The notes under the pieces: model-generated
Told to the model about the DNA's origin: nothing
Databases searched by the model: none
Seen by the model: only the letters and a program-made list of their open reading frames with translations
DNA from: Artemia franciscana
Lineage: Eukaryota > Arthropoda > Branchiopoda > Anostraca > Artemiidae
Direction: 5' to 3'
Assembly: GCF_032884065.1 (NCBI RefSeq)
Contig: NC_088865.1
Coordinates: 50,572,489 to 50,636,488 of the forward strand
DNA: 64,000 bases
Shown here: positions 63,980-64,000 of the stretch, piece by piece
Layout of the letters: the number at the start of each line of letters is the position of its first letter
Numbering within the stretch: the stretch's first letter is position 1
Translations under genes and position numbers: made by a program

Positions 63980-64000
63980 GTAAAAAAGCAGTATGGTTTT

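Overview
This is eukaryotic, AT-rich, very repeat-dense DNA with spliced genes, LINEs, a Penelope-like element, tRNA-derived pieces and tandem repeats. The dispersed repeat carrying GTAAGGAGCGACCCGGCTC, and the ending that reads ACCAAGTGCCATAAAA, look to me like sequences of brine shrimp (Artemia) or a related crustacean. That is recollection, not a search result; an arthropod is the safe statement.

Two host genes can be supported. The clear one is a complete minus-strand, three-exon gene for a 173-residue CYTH-domain (CyaB-like triphosphate tunnel) protein, with coding exons at 42968-43126, 39695-39925 and 30452-30583. All junctions are phase 0 with consensus splice sites, and there is a poly(A) signal at 30366. 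Its introns (3.0 and 9.1 kb) hold tandem arrays and LINE pieces. Its last exon lies between two 55-bp inverted repeats. The second is tentative: two plus-strand exons (59342-59392 and 63901-63979) with matching splice phase and an unknown product that runs off the right edge.

Layout. 1-3.6 kb: minus-strand LINE. 4.4-7.8 kb: copies of a palindromic mosaic element, called PME here. 8.3-9.1 kb: tRNA-Lys relic and a foldback element. 9.3-11.7 kb: Penelope-like element. 11.7-17 kb: tandem and microsatellite repeats. 17-29.6 kb: more PME copies, including a 2.75-kb palindrome made of smaller palindromes, with LINE and YqaJ-nuclease fragments. 30-43 kb: the CYTH gene. 43.6-44 kb: LINE reverse transcriptase scrap. 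46.6-47.0 kb: hAT-type MITE with an 8-bp target duplication. 49.4 kb: MADF-like fragment. 53-57.7 kb: near-complete CR1-like LINE. 57.8-64 kb: a SINE, a small MITE, dispersed repeats and the tentative gene.

The most unusual system is the PME family. One end (T) is a short hairpin, CAGTTCGT-loop-ACGAACTG. The other end (H) is a 250-300 bp near-perfect inverted repeat. Both ends share a GTAAGGAGCGAC core. The H arms within each copy match each other even at positions where copies differ, so the arms co-vary. A monomer from inside PME (called B) also forms head-to-tail arrays of about 280 bp, repeatedly next to a second tandem family (called A) that carries TAG microsatellites.
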